From: DASYSA01 sp036003885
GTDB lineage: Bacteria > Acidobacteriota > Blastocatellia > UBA7656
Length of the DNA stretch: 7,270 nucleotides
Direction of reading: 5' to 3'
NCBI GenBank assembly: GCA_036003885.1
Contig: DASYSA010000025.1
Coordinates: 1 to 7,270 of the forward strand
Positions within the stretch are counted from its first letter, which is position 1, and each line of letters begins with the position of its first letter. Positions 1-6,808 of this stretch are shown one piece after another. The translations under genes were made by a program, and so were the position numbers. The notes under the pieces are model-generated. The model had not been told where the DNA came from and did not search any database. It worked only from the letters and a program-made list of their open reading frames with translations.

Positions 1-265
1 TAAGGTCGTCGCCGAGAATTGCCTGCCGGCCGAGGTAATGGCCCTGTCGGTCGCGAGTCAAAACCTCATCAAGGTTTTCCCCGAGGCTGAATGCCGAGCG
101 GCAATGCAGTTGATGCGTGAGAAGGGCGTGTATCACCTGATAGTCGAGGATGTGGAAGGGAATTTCCTCGGAATGATCTCGATGCGCGATTGCGTTGCGA
201 TGGCTGCGGAAGATGACAAGGAGCGTGCGGAGATCTACAAGAGCTATGCGTTCCCGAGTTATTGA
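1..265 (+). CDS. CBS-domain protein, C-terminal part (5' end outside window)
   Basis: The frame is open from base 2 to the TGA at 263-265, giving 87 residues that enter from outside the window. An ATG at 38 is in frame, but the 12 codons before it read smoothly, so I treat this as a truncated gene rather than one starting there. The residues from about 13 to 66 fit a single CBS repeat: a beta strand (LIKVFPEA), an amphipathic helix (AAMQLMREKGVYHLIV), then the typical strand-turn-strand ending GNFLGMISMRDC. A short charged tail follows (EDDKERAEIYKSY). CBS repeats usually occur in pairs that bind adenine nucleotides and act as regulatory sensors, so a first repeat probably lies upstream of the window. 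The effector or partner cannot be told from this piece. The gene converges on the permease gene ending at 397. Confidence 0.85.
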   Translation, partial: KVVAENCLPAEVMALSVASQNLIKVFPEAECRAAMQLMREKGVYHLIVEDVEGNFLGMISMRDCVAMAAEDDKERAEIYKSYAFPSY

Positions 266-330
266 GCGCGTAAGGAGATGGGGAAACGGAATCGCTCGGT
301 GGCTGGCTTCGCGAGTATGTGCCGCACTTT

Positions 331-375
331 GTAGAGGGAACGGCTTCAGCCGCAGGATGCGGCGGGAAGCGTCGC
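331..375. repeat. REP-like overlapping hairpins between convergent genes
   Basis: The 131-base spacer between the CBS gene stop and the permease stop holds two perfect inverted repeats that share bases. One is CGGCT-TC-AGCCG at 341-352 and the other is GCCGCA-gga-TGCGGC at 349-363. They cannot both form at once. The core GAACGGCTTCAGCCG looks like a dispersed REP-type element, but that is an impression I cannot confirm from one copy. There is no T-run on either side, so it is not a classical intrinsic terminator. It could still protect or end transcripts from both convergent genes. Confidence 0.5.
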
Positions 376-396
376 CGGTAGATTATCCTTCCAGAC

Positions 397-1665
397 TCAC
401 TCGCGTCTCAATGCTGTAATTGGGTCGAGCCGCGAGGCCTTCATTGCAGGCCACAACCCGAAGACTATTCCGACGCCCACTGAGCCGACGAAGCCAAGTG
501 CCGCCGCCCAAAGCGGGATTACCATAGACAGGTCGGGCACAAGCTGGGACGTCCCCCACGAAATGAACCAGCCCAACAAGAGGCCCGCTGTTCCTCCGCA
601 GCCTGTAAGCGTCACCGCTTCAGTCAGAAACTGCCAGACGATGTCCGAGCGGCGAGCACCCACCGCCTTTCGTATTCCTATTTCACGGGTTCGCTCGGTG
701 ACCGCTACCAGCATTATGTTCATCACTCCAACTCCACCGACAATAAATGCGATCGATGAAATGAGCAGCATAACCATGAACACACCGCCGATTATGTCGT
801 CGAAGGTCTTGATGAATGAATCTGACGTCTCCAACTGAAAGTCATTCTCGGCCTTCAAAGGCACGCCCCGACGCATCCGCAACACCTGTTCGATCTTTTC
901 TATGCCTTCCTTAAGCCGCCCCTCGCGCATGCGCACCACGATGAAATGGTCGTCGAGTTGGGGCTGCATCTTGTGAAGGGTCCAGTAGGGAAGGATCAAA
1001 TTGTTATCGTCGGGGTTCTCGCTGCCGAACGGACCGGCGCGCAGTTTCGCCAGGGTGCCGACTATGGTGAACTCCTGGCCGAGACAGTTTATTGTCTTCC
1101 CGACCGGATCTTCCGCGGGAAAAAGCGCCTCAACTATGTTAAATCCGAGGACGCAGACGTAGGCGCGATGTTCGTTCTCCGCGTTGTTAAAGTACCGCCC
1201 CTGGCTGATTGTGGCGTTCATCACGACTTCGCCTATCGGGAATCCCCCGAGAACCTGGGGCCGGCTCATCGATCTGTCGCGGTACTTAATTTCGGGAGGA
1301 ATCGGTGGCGGCTGGCCCGGAGGCGCGAAGTTAAAGGCCATTCCGGGCGCGACATACTCGGCGGCGTCCACGCCCTGTTCAATCGCTTTCGCATCCTCGA
1401 GTGTGAGCGGCTTGCGATTGAGCACGTCGGTCGACATGCGGCCCATCTGAATAAATGGATAACGCCAGAGATAGATATTGCGTGTGCCGAAGCCCTCGGT
1501 CTGGTCTACTACTGTTTGACGAAAGCCGTTCAGCACGGCGGCCATCAACACAATCACCAGCACGCCGATGAAGACGCCCAGAATGGTGAGCGCCGCTCGG
1601 AAGCGATGGGTCACAAGCGTGTCCATCGCCAACTTGGTATTCTCTCTGATGCTCGAGACGTTCAT
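397..1665 (-). CDS. MacB/FtsX-family ABC transporter permease (second of tandem pair)
   Basis: This 422-residue inner-membrane permease has the MacB layout. There is a short cytoplasmic N-terminus and a first membrane helix at about 23-45 (ALTILGVFIGVLVIVLMAAV). A large periplasmic domain (MacB_PCD type) spans about 46-288. Three C-terminal helices follow at about 291-320, 343-368 and 381-405. The conserved cytoplasmic loop after helix 2, ERTREIGIRKAVGARRSD (324-341), and the terminal LDPITALRRE are family hallmarks. MacB-type permeases transmit ATP hydrolysis to periplasmic substrates by mechanotransmission instead of moving them through the membrane. The substrate is unknown. Length is normal for a permease without a fused ATPase. 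A proline-rich segment (PPGQPPPIPPE, 115-125) sits in the periplasmic domain. The ATG at 1663-1665 gives the expected N-terminus but has no clear Shine-Dalgarno sequence. It lies 81 bases after the stop of the upstream permease, so the two are probably co-transcribed and may form a heterodimer (inference). Confidence 0.92.
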   Translation of the reverse strand: MNVSSIRENTKLAMDTLVTHRFRAALTILGVFIGVLVIVLMAAVLNGFRQTVVDQTEGFGTRNIYLWRYPFIQMGRMSTDVLNRKPLTLEDAKAIEQGVDAAEYVAPGMAFNFAPPGQPPPIPPEIKYRDRSMSRPQVLGGFPIGEVVMNATISQGRYFNNAENEHRAYVCVLGFNIVEALFPAEDPVGKTINCLGQEFTIVGTLAKLRAGPFGSENPDDNNLILPYWTLHKMQPQLDDHFIVVRMREGRLKEGIEKIEQVLRMRRGVPLKAENDFQLETSDSFIKTFDDIIGGVFMVMLLISSIAFIVGGVGVMNIMLVAVTERTREIGIRKAVGARRSDIVWQFLTEAVTLTGCGGTAGLLLGWFISWGTSQLVPDLSMVIPLWAAALGFVGSVGVGIVFGLWPAMKASRLDPITALRRE

Positions 1666-1671
1666 AAGTAA

Positions 1672-1742
1672 GCGTGATGCGTAATGCGTGATGCGTGACT
1701 CATATCATGATCACGGATCACGGATCACGCATCACGCATCAT
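1672..1742. repeat. Palindrome of 7-nt words (GCGTGAT x4 / inverted x4)
   Basis: The left arm is four heptamers in exact 7-nt register: GCGTGAT, GCGTAAT, GCGTGAT, GCGTGAC (1672-1699). After a 10-base loop (1700-1709) the right arm has four inverted heptamers, ATCACGG twice then ATCACGC twice (1710-1737), plus a partial ATCAT. The arms can pair over roughly 22-24 bases with two or three mismatches. The element fills nearly all of the 81-base gap between the two permease genes. It ends four bases after the upstream stop and leaves only six bases before the downstream start codon. In mRNA it would form a long intercistronic hairpin. Confidence 0.9.
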
Positions 1743-1746
1743 ACTC

Positions 1747-3036
1747 TCACTCCGCTCTCAACGCTTCGATCGGGTCGAGGCCGCCGGCCCTTCGCGCTGG
1801 AAAGATCCCAAAGAAGACTCCAATCACCGTCGAGAGTAGGAATGCCAGCACCGGCGCCCATAGCGGAAAGACCGACGGCAACGGCGAGAACCGCCCAATC
1901 AACCACGATAGACCATAGGCGATCAGCACCCCAATTAGCCCGCCAACGGAGCAAAGCACCACTGACTCGACGAGGAACTGGTTGACCACATCCTGTTGCC
2001 GCGCACCCACCGCCTTGCGAACGCCGATCTCTCTCGTTCGCTCCAGTACCGATACGAGCATGATGTTCATGATCACTATGCCGCCGACGACCAGGGATAC
2101 GCCGACAACAAAGAGCGAAACGGCAAAGATGGTGCTCGTCAGTTTGTCGAAGAGTTGGTTGACCCCTTCGGAAGTCAAAAGCCCGAAATCATCTTCAGCA
2201 TTGTAGGCCAGGCGATGGCGCGTTCGCATGGCCCGGCGCGCCTGATCCTCGGCGAGCTGCATCTGACCAGGCTTGCCCTTGATGGAAATGTTTGCGCTGC
2301 GTCGGCCTCCATAGATCTTCTGAAAGGTCGATAGCGGTATCTTTGCAAAATTATCGCGAGAGAAACCGAAGACCGACCCTCGCTTTTCGGCAACGCCCAC
2401 AACCGAAAACCAGTGATCCCCGATGTAGACCTGCTTGCCTGTCGGATCGGCGGTGCCGAAAAGTTTGTCGGACAGCTCCCAGCCGACAAAAGCGACGAAT
2501 TGCGCGTGATCGTCTTCCCACTCGAGCAGGTTACGCCCGGTTTCGATGTTGTATGGCTCTATGTCTATGATGCTGGGAGTGATGCCCGATACGTCGACCT
2601 GCTCGATTGTCTGCCCCTTGTATCGTACGCTCAGCTCCTTGTGCACCTCCACGCCAATCTCTTCACAGGCGGTGCAGACGCGTCTTATTGCCTCCGCGTC
2701 TTCATTATGGATTTCGGGGTTGCGACGCAGCGCCTCGAAGTATTTATCCGGGTCGGTAATGATTCCAAACTGCGTTATGACGAAGGAATTTGGGCCGAAA
2801 TTCGACACCTTCTGCTTCCAGTATTGGTCAAGACCCTGAATGATACAGATCACCACGATAATTGAAGCAATGCCGATGATGATCCCAAGCAGCGTGAGAA
2901 ATGAGCGCAGCTTGTTGGCGCGCAGTGAGTCGAGCGCCACGCCCGTGTATTCAAGGAAACCGGCGTGCCCCTTGTGTTCCTCTCTTTTGCCCACGCTGTG
3001 TGTGGAGTCGATCGGCGGGACCGTTCTCGTTGCCAT
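1747..3036 (-). CDS. MacB/FtsX-family ABC transporter permease (first of tandem pair)
   Basis: This 429-residue MacB-like permease starts at the ATG at 3034-3036. A TTG two codons upstream (3040-3042) is an alternative that would give 431 residues; neither has a convincing Shine-Dalgarno sequence. A hydrophilic N-terminal extension of about 25 residues precedes the first membrane helix (about 46-68, SFLTLLGIIIGIASIIVVI). A large periplasmic domain runs to about 300. Three helices follow at about 301-328, 355-380 and 391-413. The loop ERTREIGVRKAVGARQQD (332-349) and the ending LDPIEALRAE match the family and the neighbouring permease. The periplasmic domain has a CTAC pair (Cys121 and Cys124) that might form a disulfide. 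It lies upstream of the second permease on the same strand and diverges from the oxidoreductase gene. No ATP-binding subunit lies beside the pair in this window, so the ATPase must be encoded elsewhere. The substrate is unknown. Confidence 0.92.
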   Translation of the reverse strand: MATRTVPPIDSTHSVGKREEHKGHAGFLEYTGVALDSLRANKLRSFLTLLGIIIGIASIIVVICIIQGLDQYWKQKVSNFGPNSFVITQFGIITDPDKYFEALRRNPEIHNEDAEAIRRVCTACEEIGVEVHKELSVRYKGQTIEQVDVSGITPSIIDIEPYNIETGRNLLEWEDDHAQFVAFVGWELSDKLFGTADPTGKQVYIGDHWFSVVGVAEKRGSVFGFSRDNFAKIPLSTFQKIYGGRRSANISIKGKPGQMQLAEDQARRAMRTRHRLAYNAEDDFGLLTSEGVNQLFDKLTSTIFAVSLFVVGVSLVVGGIVIMNIMLVSVLERTREIGVRKAVGARQQDVVNQFLVESVVLCSVGGLIGVLIAYGLSWLIGRFSPLPSVFPLWAPVLAFLLSTVIGVFFGIFPARRAGGLDPIEALRAE

Positions 3037-3049
3037 ACTCAAATTGAGT
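3037..3049. promoter_or_regulatory. Perfect 6-bp-arm palindrome abutting the permease start
   Basis: ACTCAA-A-TTGAGT is a perfect inverted repeat with a one-base centre, ending at the base next to the permease ATG. Symmetry at this position could mark a repressor half-site pair. The one-base centre is too tight for an RNA hairpin without opening the inner pairs. No second copy is seen in the window, so a regulatory role is only a suggestion. Confidence 0.25.
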
Positions 3050-3323
3050 TATAACCCGTCAACCAGTCATGGTCAATAATTGCTTCCAGCTCCTGTACGG
3101 CGCGATGAATTTCATAGTTCCCTGAGTCTCTGGGTACGCATCGCTTCCAGCATGCGCCCGAGGTCAGGTAAGCAATCCTCGAGAGGGGCCGTACCGCTCA
3201 ATACTTGCTTAGCGGGCGCGCTTCTGATAGATATTCGGGAGTCGCTACAGGTCAACATCAGTGGAAACGGAAGACTGTCCGACTGTGCCCATTTTGCCAT
3301 CAACACGTTCGTAGGAATGGAAC

Positions 3324-3327
3324 AAGG
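3324..3327 (+). promoter_or_regulatory. Ribosome binding site deciding the oxidoreductase start
   Basis: AAGG sits seven bases before the ATG at 3335. This supports that start over the earlier in-frame ATG at 3317 and over the far upstream start at 3080. The choice is reinforced by the twin-arginine signal, which begins right after the 3335 ATG. Confidence 0.55.
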
Positions 3328-3334
3328 TAGAGAT

Positions 3335-4840
3335 ATGAAACAAGACAAGATCACACGACGCAAATTCGTTGCGGAAACGGCCGGGGTCACCTTAGGGGCT
3401 TTGATCGTGCCGCGCCACGTGCTCGGGGGACCAGGATATCTGGCGCCGAGTGATCGGCTCAACATCGCTGTTGTAGGAACCGGCGGCCAGGGTGCGAGTG
3501 ACGCGGCGGAGCTCGTAGCGGGGGGCGAGAATATCGTTGCAATCTGCGACGTGGATTTTGGATACGTCGACAAGTCGATTGCCTCGCGAGCCAAGGGCAG
3601 AGAAAACAGCCCGAACCCGGACTACGTCAAGTTGCAGGAAGTCTATGGCAAGGTGAAGCGCCACACCGACTTCCGCAAGATGCTCGAACAGCAGAAAGAC
3701 ATTGATGCCGTGCTCGTCGCTACGCCCGACCATCTTCACGCAGTGGTGGCGAAGACCGCGATGGAATTGGGCAAGCACGTCTACGTGGAGAAGCCTCTGA
3801 CCTACTCGGTCTACGAGGCCCGCGTGCTGCGCGAAACGGCGATCCGAACAAAAGTGATCACGCAGATGGGCAATCATGGCCATTCCGGTGAAGGTACTCG
3901 ACTCATTAACGAGTGGATACAGGCTGGGGTGATCGGTCCGGTTCGCGAGGTGCACGTCTGGACCAACCGTCCGATATGGCCGCAAGGAGTGCCGCGTCCC
4001 GCCAAGGGAGCCAGTCTGCCGGAGGATCAGCGGTGGAGCCAGCGAGGGATCTCAAAAGAGATGGCGACGGCGATGGCAGGAGATTACTCGGTGCCGGCAG
4101 GCCTCGACTGGGACCTGTTCCTCGGCCCTGCTCCGTCAGTTCCATATCATCCGGTCTACCATCCGTTCAACTGGCGCGGCTGGCTTGATTGGGGCACAGG
4201 CGCACTTGGCGATATGGCGGCACACCTGATGGACCAGCCATTTTGGGCGCTGGAGCTGTCCCAGCCCACTACCGTTGAGGCAACCTCGACTCCCTTTGGT
4301 CTTGATGAGTCAGGCAAGCCGGCCAGCTATCCTCTCGCTACCAAGGTCGTTTACCAGTTTGCGGCGCGAAAGGCTCAACCGCCGGTCACGCTCACCTGGT
4401 ACGATGGCGGCCTGATGCCCGCCCGCCCGGAAGTGCTGCCTGAAGATATCCCGCTGATTCGAGGCGGAGGCGTGATCTTCACTGGAGAAAAGGGCATCCT
4501 GATGCACGAAACCTATGGCAACAACCCTCGTCTCTTCCCCGCATCGTTGATGGAAGTCGCGCAGAAGGTGCCGAAGAGCTATCCGCGCATCGCGGCCAAT
4601 GAGCGCGGCGAGCCGAAACACCGGTTGAACTGGGCGCTGGCAGCCAAGGGGCAGGGGAAATCGTCGAGTCCTTTTGAATACTCGGCGCGACTCACAGAGA
4701 CGATGCTGCTGGGGATCGTGGCGTTGCGGACGGGCCAGGGCAAGAAGATTCACTACGACGGCGAGGCGGGAAAGGTCACCAGCCCAACTGAGGCAAACCA
4801 GTACCTTCAACGCGAGTACCGCAAGGGCTGGAGCCTCTGA
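3335..4840 (+). CDS. TAT-exported Gfo/Idh/MocA-family oxidoreductase
   Basis: This 501-residue protein opens with a twin-arginine signal: TRRKF at 7-11, then a hydrophobic stretch at about 17-29, so it is probably exported folded with its cofactor. No clear AxA cleavage site is visible, and cleavage is uncertain. The Rossmann NAD(P)-binding domain follows, with NIAVVGTGGQG (43-53) as the dinucleotide loop, CDVD at 71-74, ATPDHLH at 129-135, and the family EKP motif at 152-154, whose lysine is usually catalytic. The C-terminal domain has the typical WRGWLDWGTGALGDMAAHLMD block (280-300), whose His297 lies where the family often has an active-site histidine. Members interconvert sugars, inositols or related alcohols using NAD(P), and some catalyse redox-assisted glycoside chemistry; the substrate cannot be read from the sequence. 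The open frame extends upstream to 3080, but those 85 codons look non-coding. The gene stands alone, divergent from the permeases and convergent with mnmG. Confidence 0.9.
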   Translation: MKQDKITRRKFVAETAGVTLGALIVPRHVLGGPGYLAPSDRLNIAVVGTGGQGASDAAELVAGGENIVAICDVDFGYVDKSIASRAKGRENSPNPDYVKLQEVYGKVKRHTDFRKMLEQQKDIDAVLVATPDHLHAVVAKTAMELGKHVYVEKPLTYSVYEARVLRETAIRTKVITQMGNHGHSGEGTRLINEWIQAGVIGPVREVHVWTNRPIWPQGVPRPAKGASLPEDQRWSQRGISKEMATAMAGDYSVPAGLDWDLFLGPAPSVPYHPVYHPFNWRGWLDWGTGALGDMAAHLMDQPFWALELSQPTTVEATSTPFGLDESGKPASYPLATKVVYQFAARKAQPPVTLTWYDGGLMPARPEVLPEDIPLIRGGGVIFTGEKGILMHETYGNNPRLFPASLMEVAQKVPKSYPRIAANERGEPKHRLNWALAAKGQGKSSSPFEYSARLTETMLLGIVALRTGQGKKIHYDGEAGKVTSPTEANQYLQREYRKGWSL

Positions 4841-4848
4841 TTTAACAG

Positions 4849-4943
4849 GTTGTCAGTGGTCAGTTGTCCGTGGTCAGGGTTAGTCGTACCAAAGGCGAGT
4901 GGCTTATGAGAACGGAAACTACGGACAACTGACAAATGACTAT
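4849..4943. repeat. Palindrome of 7-nt words (GTTGTCA/GTGGTCA arrays)
   Basis: The left arm is four heptamers in register: GTTGTCA, GTGGTCA, GTTGTCC, GTGGTCA (4849-4876). The right arm has inverted heptamers in the same period: AAACTAC, GGACAAC, TGACAAA, TGACTAT (4916-4943), the first being degenerate. A perfect 13-bp stem joins 4859-4871 to 4921-4933 across a loop of about 50 bases. The element fills the space between the convergent oxidoreductase and mnmG stops. Its outermost right word contains the mnmG stop codon (4940-4942). It could act as a bidirectional 3'-end hairpin, though no T-run follows the stem. Confidence 0.88.
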
Positions 4944-6808
4944 CCCCGAAGTGTTTCAACCAGCAGGATCGAAACCGCCGCTGGAGTAATCCCGGGTATT
5001 CTCGCGGCCTGCCCGATCGTGCGAGGTCGCACGGCGCTGAGTTTTTGCACCGCCTCATTCGACAAGCCTGAGATTCCGGAGAAATCCATACTGCTCGGTA
5101 TCGGAAGCTCATCATAGCGACCGCGCTTGCGCGCAAGAGACTCCTGCTCCTTCAGGTACCCGGAATATCTGATGTCGTTCAGCGCAACAACTATGTCGCG
5201 ATCCGTGGCAGCCCCGCCGACTGCCGCCCGCACTATCGCGACCAGTTTCTCGGCGCTGCAGTCGGGTCGCCTCGCCAGGTAGTCGAGCCGCTTTCCGCTG
5301 AAACTATCAGTCGATCCCTCCAGCGCCAGGTTCTGGAGAACCTCCGGACTAAGGTCGTTCACCTTGCGCTGGCACAGAAGAGCCTTGACGCTCGCGACGT
5401 TCTTCTGGCGTTCGATGAATGCCTCATAGTCGATATCGTCCACCGAGCCTATTTCATAGCCGAGCGGCGTGAGTCGCTGATCTGCATTGTCATAACGCAG
5501 CGACAGTCTCATCTCCGCGCGGGAGGTGAACATGCGATAGGGTTCATCGGCGCCCTTTGTAACCAGGTCATCGATCATCACCCCAATGTAGCTCCCGCTG
5601 CGGTCGAGAACTGCGTCCTCGCGGCCAAGCGCGCCAAGCGCCGCGTTGATGCCGGCGACGATTCCCTGTCCTGCCGCTTCTTCGTAGCCTGAGGTGCCGT
5701 TGATCTGCCCCGCATGAAACAGCCCTCGCACCTGCTTGGTCTCGAGCGTGGCGTAGAGCTCGCGCGGGTCGACAAAGTCATACTCGACGGCGTACCCGGG
5801 TCTGAGCATCTTCACATTCTCGAGGCCCGCAATGGTCCGAACGAACTCCTGTTGCACCTCTTCGGCGAGGCTCGTCGAGATGCCGTTGGGGTAGATTTCG
5901 TAAGTCTTGTAGCCCTCGGGTTCGAGGAATATCTGATGCCGCGGCTTCTCGCTGAACTTGACAACCTTGTCTTCGATGGAGGGGCAGTAGCGCGGGCCTA
6001 TGCCTTTGATCTCACCGCTGTAAAGAGGGGACTTGTCCAGATTGCGGCGGATGACGTCGTGAACCGCCTCGTTGGTGTAGCCGATGAAGCATTCGATTTG
6101 CGGCCGATTGATCTCATCGGTCTTGAACGAAAACGGCACTGGACGATGGTCGCCGGGCTGGCGCTCAAACTTCGAGAAGTCGATCGTACGCCCATCCAGT
6201 CGCGGAGGAGTGCCGGTCTTGAGCCTGCCGGTCTTGAAACCCATCGCTCGAACGCACGCGGCCAGCTTGATCGAGGCAGGCTCGCCGCTGCGGCCCGCCT
6301 GAAATGTCCGCTTGCCGACATGAATTAACCCGTTCAAAAAAGTTCCGGTCGTAAGCACAACCGCGCGGGCTTCTATCTCTGTTCCGTCGGCGAGTTCGAC
6401 GCCGGCGACGGCTGAGCCGAGAGTCGTGATCTCGGCGACTTCGCCTTCCACGATGGTCAAGTTCTCCGTCAGCGACAGCCGCCGGCTCATTTCGGTTCGA
6501 TAGAGGTTGCGGTCAGCCTGGGCGCGCGGCGATTGAACGGCCGGACCGCGGCTGCGATTGAGCAATCGGAACTGTATACCGGTGGCATCAATGATCTGGC
6601 CCATGATTCCGCCAAGCGCGTCGATTTCGCGAACGAGATGACCCTTGGCGATCCCTCCGATGGCTGGATTGCAGCTCATCTGCCCGATCGAGTTTGAGTC
6701 GATGGTGACGAGCGCAGTACGGGCGCCGATGCGCGCGGCGATGTGCGCAGCCTCGCAGCCTGCGTGCCCCGCTCCGATAACGATGACGTCGAAAACAGTG
6801 TTGCTCAT
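4940..6808 (-). CDS. mnmG: tRNA uridine-5-carboxymethylaminomethyl modification enzyme MnmG (GidA)
   Basis: MnmG is the FAD-dependent partner of MnmE. In the cytoplasm the MnmE-MnmG complex adds an aminomethyl or carboxymethylaminomethyl group to C5 of wobble U34 in tRNAs reading split-box codons ending in A or G, using methylene-tetrahydrofolate, NADH and glycine or ammonium. At 622 residues the protein is full length. The N-terminal FAD motif is VIGAGHAGCEAA (10-21). MSCNPAIGGIAKGHLVRE follows at 44-61, and its Cys46 is one of two conserved cysteines. Family signature 1, GPRYCPSIEDK, is at 271-281 with the second conserved cysteine, Cys275. Signature 2, AGQINGTSGYEEAAGQG, is at 366-382. The C-terminal helical domain that contacts MnmE and tRNA extends to LVETLRG. 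The ATG at 6806-6808 is the only plausible start, since the frame meets a stop 16 codons upstream with no start codon between. mnmE lies upstream on the same strand, 297 bases away. Confidence 0.98.
   Translation of the reverse strand: MSNTVFDVIVIGAGHAGCEAAHIAARIGARTALVTIDSNSIGQMSCNPAIGGIAKGHLVREIDALGGIMGQIIDATGIQFRLLNRSRGPAVQSPRAQADRNLYRTEMSRRLSLTENLTIVEGEVAEITTLGSAVAGVELADGTEIEARAVVLTTGTFLNGLIHVGKRTFQAGRSGEPASIKLAACVRAMGFKTGRLKTGTPPRLDGRTIDFSKFERQPGDHRPVPFSFKTDEINRPQIECFIGYTNEAVHDVIRRNLDKSPLYSGEIKGIGPRYCPSIEDKVVKFSEKPRHQIFLEPEGYKTYEIYPNGISTSLAEEVQQEFVRTIAGLENVKMLRPGYAVEYDFVDPRELYATLETKQVRGLFHAGQINGTSGYEEAAGQGIVAGINAALGALGREDAVLDRSGSYIGVMIDDLVTKGADEPYRMFTSRAEMRLSLRYDNADQRLTPLGYEIGSVDDIDYEAFIERQKNVASVKALLCQRKVNDLSPEVLQNLALEGSTDSFSGKRLDYLARRPDCSAEKLVAIVRAAVGGAATDRDIVVALNDIRYSGYLKEQESLARKRGRYDELPIPSSMDFSGISGLSNEAVQKLSAVRPRTIGQAARIPGITPAAVSILLVETLRG

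Larger units (their letters stand above)
3037..3334. other. Divergent intergenic region (both 5' ends)
   Basis: These 298 bases separate the first permease (reading left) from the oxidoreductase (reading right), so promoters for both should lie here. I cannot place them confidently; the best guess on the plus strand, TTGCTT near 3205 with an AT-richer patch near 3228-3235, matches poorly. An odd-centred palindrome, ACTCAAATTGAGT (3037-3049), abuts the permease ATG. The plus-strand frame that continues the oxidoreductase upstream reads as non-protein-like sequence. No heptamer-word palindrome like those in the other spacers is present. Confidence 0.55.

Noticed and set aside
946..1671. 241-codon plus-strand open frame opposite the second permease
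   Set aside because: It is antisense to a clearly coding MacB-family gene. Its translation is rich in His and Arg with no domain pattern, typical of a shadow frame.
1672..1742. CRISPR-like array
   Set aside because: The words are only 7 nt with no unique spacers and are inverted between arms; no cas gene is nearby.
1688..1985. Plus-strand open frames starting within the GCGTGAT palindrome
   Set aside because: They begin in the repeat and run antisense to the end of the first permease; their N-termini are just translated repeat.
3205..3235. Sigma-70-like promoter (TTGCTT with TAGATA or GATATT)
   Set aside because: The match is only three or four of six at each box and spacing is uncertain, so it is not called as a feature.
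3080..3334. 85-codon N-terminal extension of the oxidoreductase
   Set aside because: The extension looks non-coding and would bury the twin-arginine signal inside the protein. A ribosome site and the signal support the start at 3335.
3392..3985. 197-codon minus-strand frame opposite the oxidoreductase
   Set aside because: It lies fully antisense to the Rossmann and catalytic region of the oxidoreductase and shows no family motif.
4849..4943. Classical rho-independent terminator
   Set aside because: The stem is perfect over 13 bp, but the loop is about 50 bases and neither side has a T-run, so only a possible 3'-end role is noted.
5714..6328. 204-codon plus-strand frame opposite mnmG
   Set aside because: It is antisense to highly conserved MnmG signatures, so the open frame follows from the codon use of mnmG.
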